Assembly (NCBI GenBank): GCA_014360385.1
Contig: JACIXO010000035.1
Location: 1 to 8,824 of the forward strand
Direction of reading: 5' to 3'
DNA: 8,824 nucleotides
Source: Actinomycetota bacterium
Lineage (GTDB): Bacteria; Actinomycetota; Humimicrobiia; Humimicrobiales; Humimicrobiaceae
Below are positions 1 to 6,641 of the stretch, in pieces. The translations under genes and the position numbers were made by a program. The notes below the pieces were generated by a model. That model was not told where the DNA came from. It searched no databases and saw only the letters and a list, made by a program, of their open reading frames with translations. Every line of letters begins with the position of its first letter. Within the stretch, counting starts at the first letter, position 1.

Positions 1-1231
1 TGTTTGAAAAAATTAGAAATGTTGGAGGAGATATCCCAATCTGTTTCATAAATTTAAGTTTAAATTTTCTTTCCTTTACATAAATCGGGTTTGTTTGCTC
101 AAGTTCTTTAAACATAGGTATCAACCTACTCTCAGGAACTTTTTTAGTTCTTTCTTTTATAAGTAAGTCAATCATTTCAAAAATGTCAGGTATGCCAATT
201 TCCTTGAGTGCACTTGCCTTCAAAAATGGAACAAATCTTGCAAAATCAAGCTTTTTGTCAAGGTCTTCCACTATTCTGTCAATCTCTTTTTTCTCTACAA
301 GGTCTATTTTATTCAAAATGATACATACACTGGCTCCCTTCTCCAGACATATATCTACTATTTTTAAATCCTGCTTTGTGACAGCCTCAGTTGAGTCAAC
401 CAGAATAAGACAGACATCTGATTTTTCTATCGCTCTTATGGTTCTAAGCTTACTATAGTATTCAAGATCTTCCTCTTTCCTTCTATCTTTTTTTAAACCT
501 GCAGTATCAATAAATTTATACAATCTATCATTTATATTAACTATGCTGTCAATAGTGTCTCTAGTTGTGCCCTCCACCTCGTCTACTATGGCTCTTTCTT
601 CCTTGACAATAACATTAAACAGAGTCGATTTTCCTACATTTGGCTTTCCAAGTATGGAAATACAGGGTAGATTTTCTTCTGGAGGTTTAGATCCCTCACA
701 ACTATTGCTAAAATCAGCCACTATCTCATCTAGAAGATCTCCTATATTTATTCCATGCATGGCTGATATTTTGATCGGGTAGCCAAGCCCAAGTTTTAGA
801 AAATCATCGGTGTAGTAGTTTCCTTTTTCACTATCCCATTTGTTTCCTACTAGAATTATTTTTTTGTTGCTTTTCCTTAAGATGTCTACAATCTCTTCGT
901 CCATTGGTGATAGAGGCTCTCTCAGATCCACCATGAATACCACTACATCTGCTTCATCTATAGCTTTTTTGGCCTGCAAGAAAATTTGAAGGGAAAGTCT
1001 TTCTCCTGACTTTAAATCTATACCACCGGTGTCAATGATATAAAAAAGTTTGCCATTCCATTCAGCAGTGTAATACTTTCTGTCTCTTGTAATCATGGGC
1101 TCTCTATGAACTATAGCTTCTCTTATCCTACATATCCTGTTTATTAAAGTGGATTTACCTACATTTGGCCTTCCAACAATAGCCACCTTTGGCATATCCG
1201 GGATAGCAACAGTTGATATATTTTCTTCCAT
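1..1231 (-). CDS. der: Ribosome biogenesis GTPase Der (EngA), C-terminus cut by window edge
   Basis: Der is a tandem GTPase needed for late 50S subunit assembly in the cytoplasm. About 410 codons are present, and roughly 30 of the family's usual ~440 run off the left edge. G domain 1 shows GRPNVGKS (residues 20-27), ITRD (47-50), DTGG (67-70), NKWD (130-133) and SAMHG (156-160). G domain 2 shows GKPNVGKS (195-202), GTTRD (221-225), DTAG (242-245), NKID (307-310) and SAL (340-342). The window ends inside the KH-like RNA-binding domain, where PPTFLIF matches the family's PPTFVLF signature. The ATG at 1231 is preferred because GAGGGG lies 9 bases upstream. An internal ATG at 1195 would start just before the first P-loop, as many Der proteins do, but has no Shine-Dalgarno sequence. 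The preferred start adds a 12-residue N-terminal extension. The gene is separated from ispH by 218 bp, so it probably has its own promoter. Confidence 0.97.
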   Translation of the reverse strand, partial: MEENISTVAIPDMPKVAIVGRPNVGKSTLINRICRIREAIVHREPMITRDRKYYTAEWNGKLFYIIDTGGIDLKSGERLSLQIFLQAKKAIDEADVVVFMVDLREPLSPMDEEIVDILRKSNKKIILVGNKWDSEKGNYYTDDFLKLGLGYPIKISAMHGINIGDLLDEIVADFSNSCEGSKPPEENLPCISILGKPNVGKSTLFNVIVKEERAIVDEVEGTTRDTIDSIVNINDRLYKFIDTAGLKKDRRKEEDLEYYSKLRTIRAIEKSDVCLILVDSTEAVTKQDLKIVDICLEKGASVCIILNKIDLVEKKEIDRIVEDLDKKLDFARFVPFLKASALKEIGIPDIFEMIDLLIKERTKKVPESRLIPMFKELEQTNPIYVKERKFKLKFMKQIGISPPTFLIFSN

Positions 1232-1240
1232 TACTAAAAA

Positions 1241-1246
1241 CCCCTC
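1241..1246 (-). promoter_or_regulatory. Ribosome binding site of der
   Basis: GAGGGG on the minus strand, 9 bases before the ATG at 1231. It decides the start in favour of 1231 over the internal ATG at 1195. Confidence 0.7.
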
Positions 1247-1290
1247 ACATTAGACAAAATCCATTTAAAATCAAAATCTTTTAAATCCGT

Positions 1291-1320
1291 TTATATGGAA
1301 ATATGAAAATTATATGGAAA
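1291..1320. repeat. Direct repeat upstream of der
   Basis: TTATATGGAAA occurs at 1291-1301 and 1310-1320, a perfect 11-mer with period 19. It lies in the presumed 5' leader of der. Confidence 0.65.
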
Positions 1321-1350
1321 ATATTAAAACCTTAAACTTGATATTATCAA
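1321..1350 (-). promoter_or_regulatory. Candidate sigma-70-type promoter for der
   Basis: On the minus strand, TTGATA (1350-1345, 5 of 6 to the -35 consensus) is followed after 18 bases by TAATAT (1326-1321, 4 of 6 to the -10 consensus). The predicted start lies near 1314, about 80 bases before the der ATG. An exact TATAAT also occurs at 1314-1309 but has no good -35 at the right distance. The -35 lies inside a 13-bp palindrome (1338-1350). In such A+T-rich DNA, chance matches are common. Confidence 0.35.
1338..1350. repeat. 13-bp palindrome overlapping the der -35
   Basis: TTGATATTATCAA: two perfect 6-base arms around one central base. It overlaps the candidate -35, so it could be an operator. 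Chance occurrence in A+T-rich sequence is also possible. Confidence 0.5.
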
Positions 1351-1351
1351 T

Positions 1352-1367
1352 CTTAAAAAGATTTAAG
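1352..1367. repeat. Small inverted repeat between ispH and der
   Basis: CTTAAA, loop AAGA, TTTAAG: a perfect 6-bp stem made almost entirely of A-T pairs. There is no following T-run on the minus strand, so it is not a convincing terminator. Confidence 0.45.
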
Positions 1368-1372
1368 CCCTT

Positions 1373-1397
1373 CTTATACTAAAATTGCCGGTATAAG
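1373..1397. repeat. Inverted repeat downstream of ispH
   Basis: CTTATAC and GTATAAG form a perfect 7-bp stem around an 11-base loop, 53 bp past the ispH stop. No U-tract follows on the minus strand. It may protect the ispH mRNA 3' end or have no role. Confidence 0.45.
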
Positions 1398-1404
1398 CTA
1401 AATT

Positions 1405-1429
1405 TAAATTCAGCAGCCTAAATTCAGCA
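1405..1429. repeat. Direct repeat just after the ispH stop
   Basis: TAAATTCAGCA occurs at 1405-1415 and again at 1419-1429, a perfect 11-mer with period 14. It is 20 bp past the ispH stop codon. Confidence 0.7.
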
Positions 1430-1449
1430 AAGTCTTTATGATTTTAAAA

Positions 1450-2439
1450 TTAGCAGTCTGTAGGAGCAATACCCTCAACGAATTTTCTAACTTCCATAAC
1501 ATCCTTTAGTGGTGTTGATGCTCCGCCACTAATCCCGATTTTTTTTACACCTTTTAACCAGTTCTTATCAATCTCTCTGTAATTTTCAATGTGAAATGTC
1601 CTTGGGTTACATTTTTTTGATATCTCTGCTAGATGTGTGGTATTGGCGCTATTTTTCCCTCCCACGATTAACATTAAATCTACACTTTTGGCCAGGTTGC
1701 GAGTTGAAATTTGTCTTTTCTTTGTAGTATCGCAAATAGTATTTACTACCAGTATTTCCTTTCCTTTCTCAAGGAGTTTATTAACCAAAAATTTAAACTT
1801 TTCCATAGGCTGGGTAGTTTGAGCTACTACACCGATTTTCTGATTTGGGGAAATTTGTTCCAAATCACTTTCATCTTCGACAACTATAAAGTTAGCCCCT
1901 TTTCTTTTCTCGAATTTTTCTTTCCTTTTTTTCTCATCATCCTCATAGTCGTTACTATCCCTGCTGGTGGCTATGCTGTATTCACTCTTTTTGCCATTGC
2001 TGACTTCGTTGACTTTCATGTTAACCTGTATACTTTCTGCGATTCCTTTAACTTCCGGGTGATTTTTATTCCCCAGAATTACTACAAAATAACCATTTTT
2101 GCCCAGCATCTTAGCTTTTTCCTGTGCTCTTTTTACAAATGGACAGGTAGCATCTATTATCATAACACCCTTATCCTCTAGTTCTTTTACTATTTGGTGT
2201 GGCATTCCGTGAGACCTTATTATTAGGATATCACCGCTATTTATTTCCTCTTTACTTTTTGCAACAATTATACCTTTCTTCTTGAGCTCTTCTACCACTC
2301 CTGGGTTATGAATAATGGGTCCCAGAGTAAAAATTCTCTTATTGCAGGGTCTGTACTTTTTAAGTGTATCTTCTGCGATATTAATAGCTCTCTTAACGCC
2401 AAAACAATAACCAGAGTGCTCTGCTATTTTTATTTCCAT
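1450..2439 (-). CDS. ispH: 4-hydroxy-3-methylbut-2-enyl diphosphate reductase (IspH/LytB)
   Basis: IspH is an iron-sulfur enzyme that reduces HMBPP to IPP and DMAPP, the final MEP-pathway step, in the cytoplasm. The three cluster-binding cysteines are C12 (GYCFGV), C99 (DATCPFV) and C236 (NTICDTT). Substrate-pocket histidines are H44 (GPIIHN), H77 (RSHG) and H127 with E129 (NHPEV). QTT lies at 207-209, the SxN motif at 264-266 and GASTP at 306-310. At 329 residues it is longer than the usual ~280-320. The excess is a charged segment at about 137-182 between HPEVKGI and the FIVVEDESDLEQI strand-helix. The start ATG at 2439 gives the normal N-terminus; only a weak GGA precedes it. It follows plsC by 327 bp and precedes der by 218 bp. 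In many Clostridia rpsA (ribosomal protein S1) sits next to ispH; none is seen here. Confidence 0.96.
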   Translation of the reverse strand: MEIKIAEHSGYCFGVKRAINIAEDTLKKYRPCNKRIFTLGPIIHNPGVVEELKKKGIIVAKSKEEINSGDILIIRSHGMPHQIVKELEDKGVMIIDATCPFVKRAQEKAKMLGKNGYFVVILGNKNHPEVKGIAESIQVNMKVNEVSNGKKSEYSIATSRDSNDYEDDEKKRKEKFEKRKGANFIVVEDESDLEQISPNQKIGVVAQTTQPMEKFKFLVNKLLEKGKEILVVNTICDTTKKRQISTRNLAKSVDLMLIVGGKNSANTTHLAEISKKCNPRTFHIENYREIDKNWLKGVKKIGISGGASTPLKDVMEVRKFVEGIAPTDC

Positions 2440-2766
2440 TCTTATTCCATGTTAATTTTGTTACTTTTAATATATTTACTAATATGAAGACCATGTAATT
2501 TATATAACTCCTCTAATTCTTGTATCACTTATTACGAGGTTTGTTTTATTAACTCTATATAGAATCGAAATTTTATAAAGATTGTTTTTTAAAAAAATCT
2601 TTTTCTTTAATTAGTTCTTGCTGAATAATTGACTGAAGTTTAGAAATTTAAAAAATTTATGCTCAATGTATTCAAATTTCTTAGAAATTAATGAATTACT
2701 CAACATGAACTAATTATTTATAAGTGAGATTTATTTTGTTTATATGTTACGCTTTACACTTATATT
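2440..2766. other. 327-bp A+T-rich gap between plsC and ispH
   Basis: No convincing gene, RNA or terminator is seen. On the minus strand there is a TATAAA at 2577-2572 without a good -35, and an AGAGGAG followed by TATAAA near 2500-2514. A perfect 6-bp inverted repeat, AATTTC/GAAATT with loop TTA, spans 2675-2689. TTTACAC is duplicated at 2753-2759 and 2766-2772, across the plsC stop. The gap probably contains the ispH promoter and leader, but I cannot place them with confidence. Confidence 0.5.
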
Positions 2767-3417
2767 TTACACATTAATCTGATTGTAGAGTTTTTCTATA
2801 GAGTCCATTACTTTTTTTAACAGTATGTCAATTGCAGTTTTTTTATCATATTTTTCGACAATGTCTTCTGTTCTAATTAAATCACCAAATATGAGCTTAA
2901 TTCTTGGAAAAAATATTCTTTTATGAGGTTTTCTTATTATTTTATTAGTCCCTGCTATTGCCATTGGCAGTATCGGTGCCTTACTCATCACTGCTATAAG
3001 CCCGACTCCTCTATAGCCCTGCCCAATTGTTCCATCTGTGCTTCGCGTGCCTTCAGGAAACATTCCAAGAACCTGACCACAAGTTAACACTTTTAAAGCA
3101 TTGGTTATAGCTTTTCTGTCAGCGGACTCTCTTTTTACAGGAAAGGCATTAAAAAAGGTAATAAGGGAAGCAAAACTTTTGCTCTTGAAAAGCTCTATCT
3201 TAGCCATAAAGTAGACTAGCCTTGGAAAATATACACATATGAAAAATGGGTCAAGATAGCCTAAATGGTTGGAACATAAAATAAGGCCACCTTCTTTGGG
3301 GATCTTTTTACTGTCAATAACCTTGATCCTGAAAACAACCCTGAATAGATTAGAGAGTATAAATTGTAAAAATTTATATAAAATTAAGTATGATTTCCCA
3401 CGTCTAGTCTTTAGCAT
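2767..3417 (-). CDS. plsC: 1-acyl-sn-glycerol-3-phosphate acyltransferase (PlsC family)
   Basis: It acylates lysophosphatidic acid at sn-2 to give phosphatidic acid, at the inner face of the membrane. The 216 residues are a typical length for small bacterial PlsC proteins. Motif I is NHLGYLD (50-56, catalytic HX4D), motif III is FPEGTRS (120-126) and motif IV is PMAIAGT (151-157). K95-R96 near FPVKRE fits the motif II region. The N-terminal 30 residues are hydrophobic with basic residues and probably provide membrane association. The ATG lies inside the end of cmk, overlapping by 14 bp with the cmk stop, and GGAAAG sits 5 bases upstream, so translation is probably coupled. The pairing cmk-plsC-ispH is a common conserved neighbourhood in low-GC bacteria. 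Acyl donor preference (CoA or ACP) cannot be read from the sequence. Confidence 0.94.
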   Translation of the reverse strand: MLKTRRGKSYLILYKFLQFILSNLFRVVFRIKVIDSKKIPKEGGLILCSNHLGYLDPFFICVYFPRLVYFMAKIELFKSKSFASLITFFNAFPVKRESADRKAITNALKVLTCGQVLGMFPEGTRSTDGTIGQGYRGVGLIAVMSKAPILPMAIAGTNKIIRKPHKRIFFPRIKLIFGDLIRTEDIVEKYDKKTAIDILLKKVMDSIEKLYNQINV

Positions 3418-4195
3418 TTATTCTTTCCAAATATCTATCCTTTATTTCTTCTACAACTTCTCTTATGCTCATATTTGTTGTATCTATAACTATCCCATTT
3501 TCTGGAACTACAAGAGGGCTATCCTCTCTGGTGCTGTCAATTCTATCTCTGTTTATGATTTCTTTTTTAATCTCCTCCCGGTTCATAATTTGTCCTTTAC
3601 TTATGTTCTGCTTTTCCCTCCTTTTTACTCTCTCATCAATACTGGCGGTAAGAAATATCTTTAAAATAGCATCAGGACAAACCACACTTCCTGTATCTCT
3701 TCCCTCAAGGATAGCATTTCCTCCTTGAGCCATCTCCCTCTGAAGTTCCACAAGATATCTTCTTATTCCCGATAGTCGGGATACTATGGAAACAGCTTCT
3801 CCAACTTCTTTGCTTCGAATATCAAGTGAAACATCCCTTCCGTCTATTTTTACCTGAGTGTATTCATTCTCATCATTAGCCCGTAAATCTACTTCAAGTT
3901 TTTTCCTCTTTGCAGCTTCCAGGATAGCCTTCTCGTCTTGTAAATCTATTCCATTTTCAAGTGCTACAAGGGTAATTGCTCGGTACATTGCTCCTGTGTC
4001 TATATACCTTAATCCAAGCTCTCTTGCCAGAAGTTTAGACACCGTGCTTTTTCCGCTTCCTGCAGGCCCATCAATGGTAATTATGTTCACTTTCCTTTGG
4101 CACTTATCATTTTGAGTATTTTGGGTTTCACCTTTAATACTTTGGGTATTTTTGATATTCTTTTCCGGATCCATCTTGGTCTGTGTTGACTGCAT
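3404..4195 (-). CDS. cmk: (d)CMP kinase, with N-terminal extension or alternative start
   Basis: Cytidylate kinase transfers the ATP gamma-phosphate to CMP or dCMP. Seen are the P-loop GPAGSGKST (43-51), YIDTGAMYRA (64-73), GRDV (119-122), EGRDTGSVV (164-172), the LID-region arginines around RVKRRE (189-194) and RDRIDSTREDSPL (216-228). The open frame from the ATG at 4195 encodes 263 residues, about 35 more than the family norm. The extra segment is rich in N, Q, T and K with four TQ dipeptides. A GTG at 4090 would give 228 residues, the usual length, but its nearest SD-like stretch (AAAGGA) is only two bases away. The ATG has no Shine-Dalgarno sequence and lies 4 bases after the aroA stop. 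The start is therefore unresolved: 4195 is given as the outer limit. The 3' end overlaps plsC by 14 bp. Confidence 0.94.
   Translation of the reverse strand: MQSTQTKMDPEKNIKNTQSIKGETQNTQNDKCQRKVNIITIDGPAGSGKSTVSKLLARELGLRYIDTGAMYRAITLVALENGIDLQDEKAILEAAKRKKLEVDLRANDENEYTQVKIDGRDVSLDIRSKEVGEAVSIVSRLSGIRRYLVELQREMAQGGNAILEGRDTGSVVCPDAILKIFLTASIDERVKRREKQNISKGQIMNREEIKKEIINRDRIDSTREDSPLVVPENGIVIDTTNMSIREVVEEIKDRYLERINAKD
4111..4152 (-). repeat. Imperfect direct repeat with hairpin at the cmk 5' end
   Basis: On the plus strand TTTGAGTATTTT (4111-4122) and TTTGGGTATTTT (4141-4152) match at 11 of 12 bases with a 30-bp period, so on the minus strand both encode NTQ. Between and within them AGTATT (4115-4120) and AATACT (4136-4141) form a 6-bp stem, with an inner GGT/ACC stem. 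The element sits just upstream of the alternative GTG start of cmk. Confidence 0.55.
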
Positions 4196-4199
4196 ACTG

Positions 4200-5486
4200 T
4201 CAGTTAATCACACTTTTGAAAATATATTTGAAACTGGGAAAAGATGTATTAATACATTCAGAGTCCAGTATGGTCACCCTTCCAGTTGAGAGTAGTGAAA
4301 GTATTGCTAAAGACATAGCTATTCTGTGATCACCAAAGCTTTGAACTACTCCTTCTCTCACTCTAAGTTTTCTATTTCCTTCTATAACAAGCCCATCCTC
4401 TTTTTCCTCTATATTTACTCCAAGCTTCTTAAATTCACTTGCTATTGCTGAAATTCTGTCACTCTCTTTATATCTTAGTTCCATTGCACCTCTTATTGTG
4501 GTTACTCCTTGGGCCACAGCTGAAGCTACACACAATATTGGAATCTCGTCTATTATGTTAGGTATTTTCTCCTTCTCTATCTCTATAGATGAAAGTGGTG
4601 AATAAAAAGTTTCAATATCTGCGACTGGTTCATTGTTTACAGTTCTTATGTTCTTTATTCTTATGTCTGCTCCCATTTTTTTAAAAGCATCAAGTATATA
4701 GGTACGAGTAGGGTTTATTCCCACATCTTTTATTAGAATGCGAGAGTCTTTTATTAGAAGAGAAGCTACAATAAAGTAAGTAGCTGAAGAGATATCTCCT
4801 GGAACATATATATTTTTGCCTACAAGCTCTCTGTCCGGGATTATTTTTGTATATTTTCCATCATAGATAATATTAGCACCAAAATATTCAAGCATTCTTT
4901 CAGTGTGATCTCTTGAGACTTCAGGCTGATATATTTCGGTTTCGCCTTTTGCAAAGAGGCCTGCAAGAGTAAGACATGATTTGACCTGAGCACTTGATAT
5001 TGAAAGGTGATGGACTTTCCCCTCAAGATTGTGATTTCCAAATATTACAATGGGAGCCCTGGTATTATTAGCTCTACCAAATATTTTTGCTCCCATTTCT
5101 GTAAGAGGCTTTATTATTCTATCCATTGGTCTATTGTTGACAGATTTATCTCCGCTTAATACGGAAAGGAAGTTTGTTGCACTCAAAACCCCTGCCATAA
5201 GTCTTATGGTAGTGCCAGAGTTTCCTACATCAAGAATTTCACTTGGTTCTTTGAAGTTTTCAATTCCTTCTCCGCAAATGATCAGATTCTCACCAATTTT
5301 TTCTATTCTTACCCCAAGCTTTTTTAATACCTCTATTGTTCTTATGCAATCTTCTGAAAAAAGAAAATTCTCTACAGTCACTGTGCTTCTGGTTATTGAA
5401 GATATAATTGCACTTCTATGAGAGATTGATTTATCTCCAGGAACTCTTATTTCTCCATAAACTCTATTAGCTCCACACACTTCCAT
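4200..5486 (-). CDS. aroA: 3-phosphoshikimate 1-carboxyvinyltransferase (EPSP synthase)
   Basis: It joins PEP to shikimate-3-phosphate, the sixth step of the shikimate pathway, in the cytoplasm. Numbered from the ATG at 5486 (428 residues, the normal length), key motifs are GDKSISHR (17-24), GNSGTTIRL (88-96), RPMDR (119-123), SAQVKS (165-170), RDHTE (192-196), PGDISSA (229-235), NPTR (258-261), DE (313-314), LRYKESDR (337-344) and GDHRIAM (385-391). GDKS, SAQVK, RDHTE and NPTR are the four sequence signatures used to define class II EPSP synthases, although the glycine of NSGT is kept. An ATG at 5522 would add 12 residues and overlap tyrA by 35 bp. I prefer 5486, one base after the tyrA stop, because the fold begins right there; GGTGA lies just upstream. 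The cmk ATG follows 4 bases after its stop. Confidence 0.96.
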   Translation of the reverse strand: MEVCGANRVYGEIRVPGDKSISHRSAIISSITRSTVTVENFLFSEDCIRTIEVLKKLGVRIEKIGENLIICGEGIENFKEPSEILDVGNSGTTIRLMAGVLSATNFLSVLSGDKSVNNRPMDRIIKPLTEMGAKIFGRANNTRAPIVIFGNHNLEGKVHHLSISSAQVKSCLTLAGLFAKGETEIYQPEVSRDHTERMLEYFGANIIYDGKYTKIIPDRELVGKNIYVPGDISSATYFIVASLLIKDSRILIKDVGINPTRTYILDAFKKMGADIRIKNIRTVNNEPVADIETFYSPLSSIEIEKEKIPNIIDEIPILCVASAVAQGVTTIRGAMELRYKESDRISAIASEFKKLGVNIEEKEDGLVIEGNRKLRVREGVVQSFGDHRIAMSLAILSLLSTGRVTILDSECINTSFPSFKYIFKSVIN

Positions 5487-5487
5487 G

Positions 5488-6609
5488 TTATTCACCAAGT
5501 ACCTTCTTAACTTTTGTCTCATATCCTATTTTTTCTATTTCCCTCTTCGCAATAAGGCCAGCATCTTCTCCCTGAACAAGAATTCTTAAAATTCCTCCTC
5601 CACTAAATTCTGTCGAATGGAAAATAGAAATATCTTCTATATTTATCCCGCTTGAACTTATGGCAAGAGTTATTTCACTAAGAACTCCTGGCTTATCAGG
5701 AACAGCTATCCTTAATTCATATAACTGAGAAATATCTTTTTCAATAAACTTGGGTAAATTTATTCTTGCTTTTTGGGCTTTAAGATAGTGCTCTTTTATA
5801 AACTCCTGATTCTCTCTCTGTAGATTTTCCTTAAAATTATTCAGGTAACTAATGTATTCGTCTATTACTTTTATGATTTCTTCCCTGTTCTCCAGACTTA
5901 TATCAACCCACATTTTTGGGTTGGAAGTTGCAACTCGGGTCATATCTCTAAAACCACCTGCACAGAGTTTAAATAAGTTTTTTAGCTCCTTTTGCTTATC
6001 GTCCACAAGCTCTACAAGATTGGTAGAGAGTATGTGAGGAAGGTGGCTTATCAAAGCTACATTTCTATCATGCTCCTTTGGCGACATGGTTATGACTTTT
6101 GAGCCTATTTTTGTAAGTAATGTATGAAGAGTTACGAGTGGCTCTGTAATAGTGGAATCGGTAGGAGTCAGTATATAAAAAGCATTTCTGAATAGTTCAG
6201 GATTTGCACTTAAAACTCCTTCATTTTCTGAACCAGCCATAGGGTGGCCACCAATGAATATAACCTCAGGTGGAAGTATTTCGTTAGCTTTTTTAACAAT
6301 CTTTTCCTTTGCACTTCCGACGTCAGTTACTATAGTTCCTTTTTTAAGATGATTCTTTATCGAAGTTATTATCTGTGTAATCTGACTTACCGGAGTTGCA
6401 ATTATAACGAGATCTGCGTCTTTCACCGCATCTTCCAGGTCATCAGAAATTCTGTCAATTACTTTCCTGTACTTAGCAATATTGGAAGCCTGAGGATCCA
6501 GGTCATAACCAGTTATTACAAAATCTTCATTGATATTCTTTAGAGCCAGAGCTAACGATCCCCCTATAAGTCCCAGGCCTATTACTGTTATGTTTTTTAT
6601 TTTTCTCAT
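5488..6609 (-). CDS. tyrA: Prephenate dehydrogenase with C-terminal ACT domain
   Basis: It oxidatively decarboxylates prephenate to 4-hydroxyphenylpyruvate with NAD(P)+, in tyrosine synthesis. The N-terminal Rossmann domain begins at residue 8 with GLGLIGGS (11-18); D36 after the second strand (GYDLD) suggests NAD+ preference. DVGSAK lies at 96-101 and GGHPMAGSE at 120-128, containing the probable catalytic histidine H122. SHLPH is at 188-192, followed by the helical dimerisation domain with GGFRDMTRVATSNPKMW. An ACT domain starts near residue 294 (ELRIAVPDKPGVLSEI) and runs to the end, so feedback by tyrosine is likely. The 373 residues match the Firmicutes-type TyrA-ACT architecture; no chorismate mutase domain is fused. 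AAGGA at 6620-6624 lies 10 bases before the ATG. It follows the HD gene by 32 bp and touches aroA, so they are probably co-transcribed. Confidence 0.96.
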   Translation of the reverse strand: MRKIKNITVIGLGLIGGSLALALKNINEDFVITGYDLDPQASNIAKYRKVIDRISDDLEDAVKDADLVIIATPVSQITQIITSIKNHLKKGTIVTDVGSAKEKIVKKANEILPPEVIFIGGHPMAGSENEGVLSANPELFRNAFYILTPTDSTITEPLVTLHTLLTKIGSKVITMSPKEHDRNVALISHLPHILSTNLVELVDDKQKELKNLFKLCAGGFRDMTRVATSNPKMWVDISLENREEIIKVIDEYISYLNNFKENLQRENQEFIKEHYLKAQKARINLPKFIEKDISQLYELRIAVPDKPGVLSEITLAISSSGINIEDISIFHSTEFSGGGILRILVQGEDAGLIAKREIEKIGYETKVKKVLGE

Positions 6610-6619
6610 GATAAGCTAT

Positions 6620-6624
6620 TCCTT
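6620..6624 (-). promoter_or_regulatory. Ribosome binding site of tyrA
   Basis: AAGGA on the minus strand, 10 bases before the tyrA ATG, within the 32-bp gap after the HD gene. Confidence 0.6.
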
Positions 6625-6641
6625 ATATTTTTTCAGAATAA

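Noticed and set aside
1232..1449. Intrinsic terminator after ispH
   Set aside because: Three hairpins exist, but none is GC-rich and none is followed by a T-run on the minus strand.
1711..2181. Plus-strand open frame of 156 codons opposite ispH
   Set aside because: It is antisense to an intact ispH with all catalytic residues, has biased F/I/Y-rich composition typical of reverse-complement reading, and has no ribosome binding site or family resemblance.
2579..2600. Run of T followed by A resembling a hairpin terminator
   Set aside because: The stem is almost all A-T with an unpaired G, lacks a GC core, and lies about 170 bp from the plsC stop, so it is unlikely to terminate transcription.
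3269..3664. Plus-strand open frame of 131 codons opposite plsC and cmk
   Set aside because: It spans two well-supported minus-strand genes and their overlap; its sequence resembles no protein I recognise and is explained by reverse-complement composition.
5487..5522. Upstream ATG of aroA giving a 440-residue protein
   Set aside because: The extra 12 residues (MRQKLRRYLVNN) are tyrA 3' sequence read in another frame, and the ATG at 5486 gives the normal family length right after the tyrA stop.
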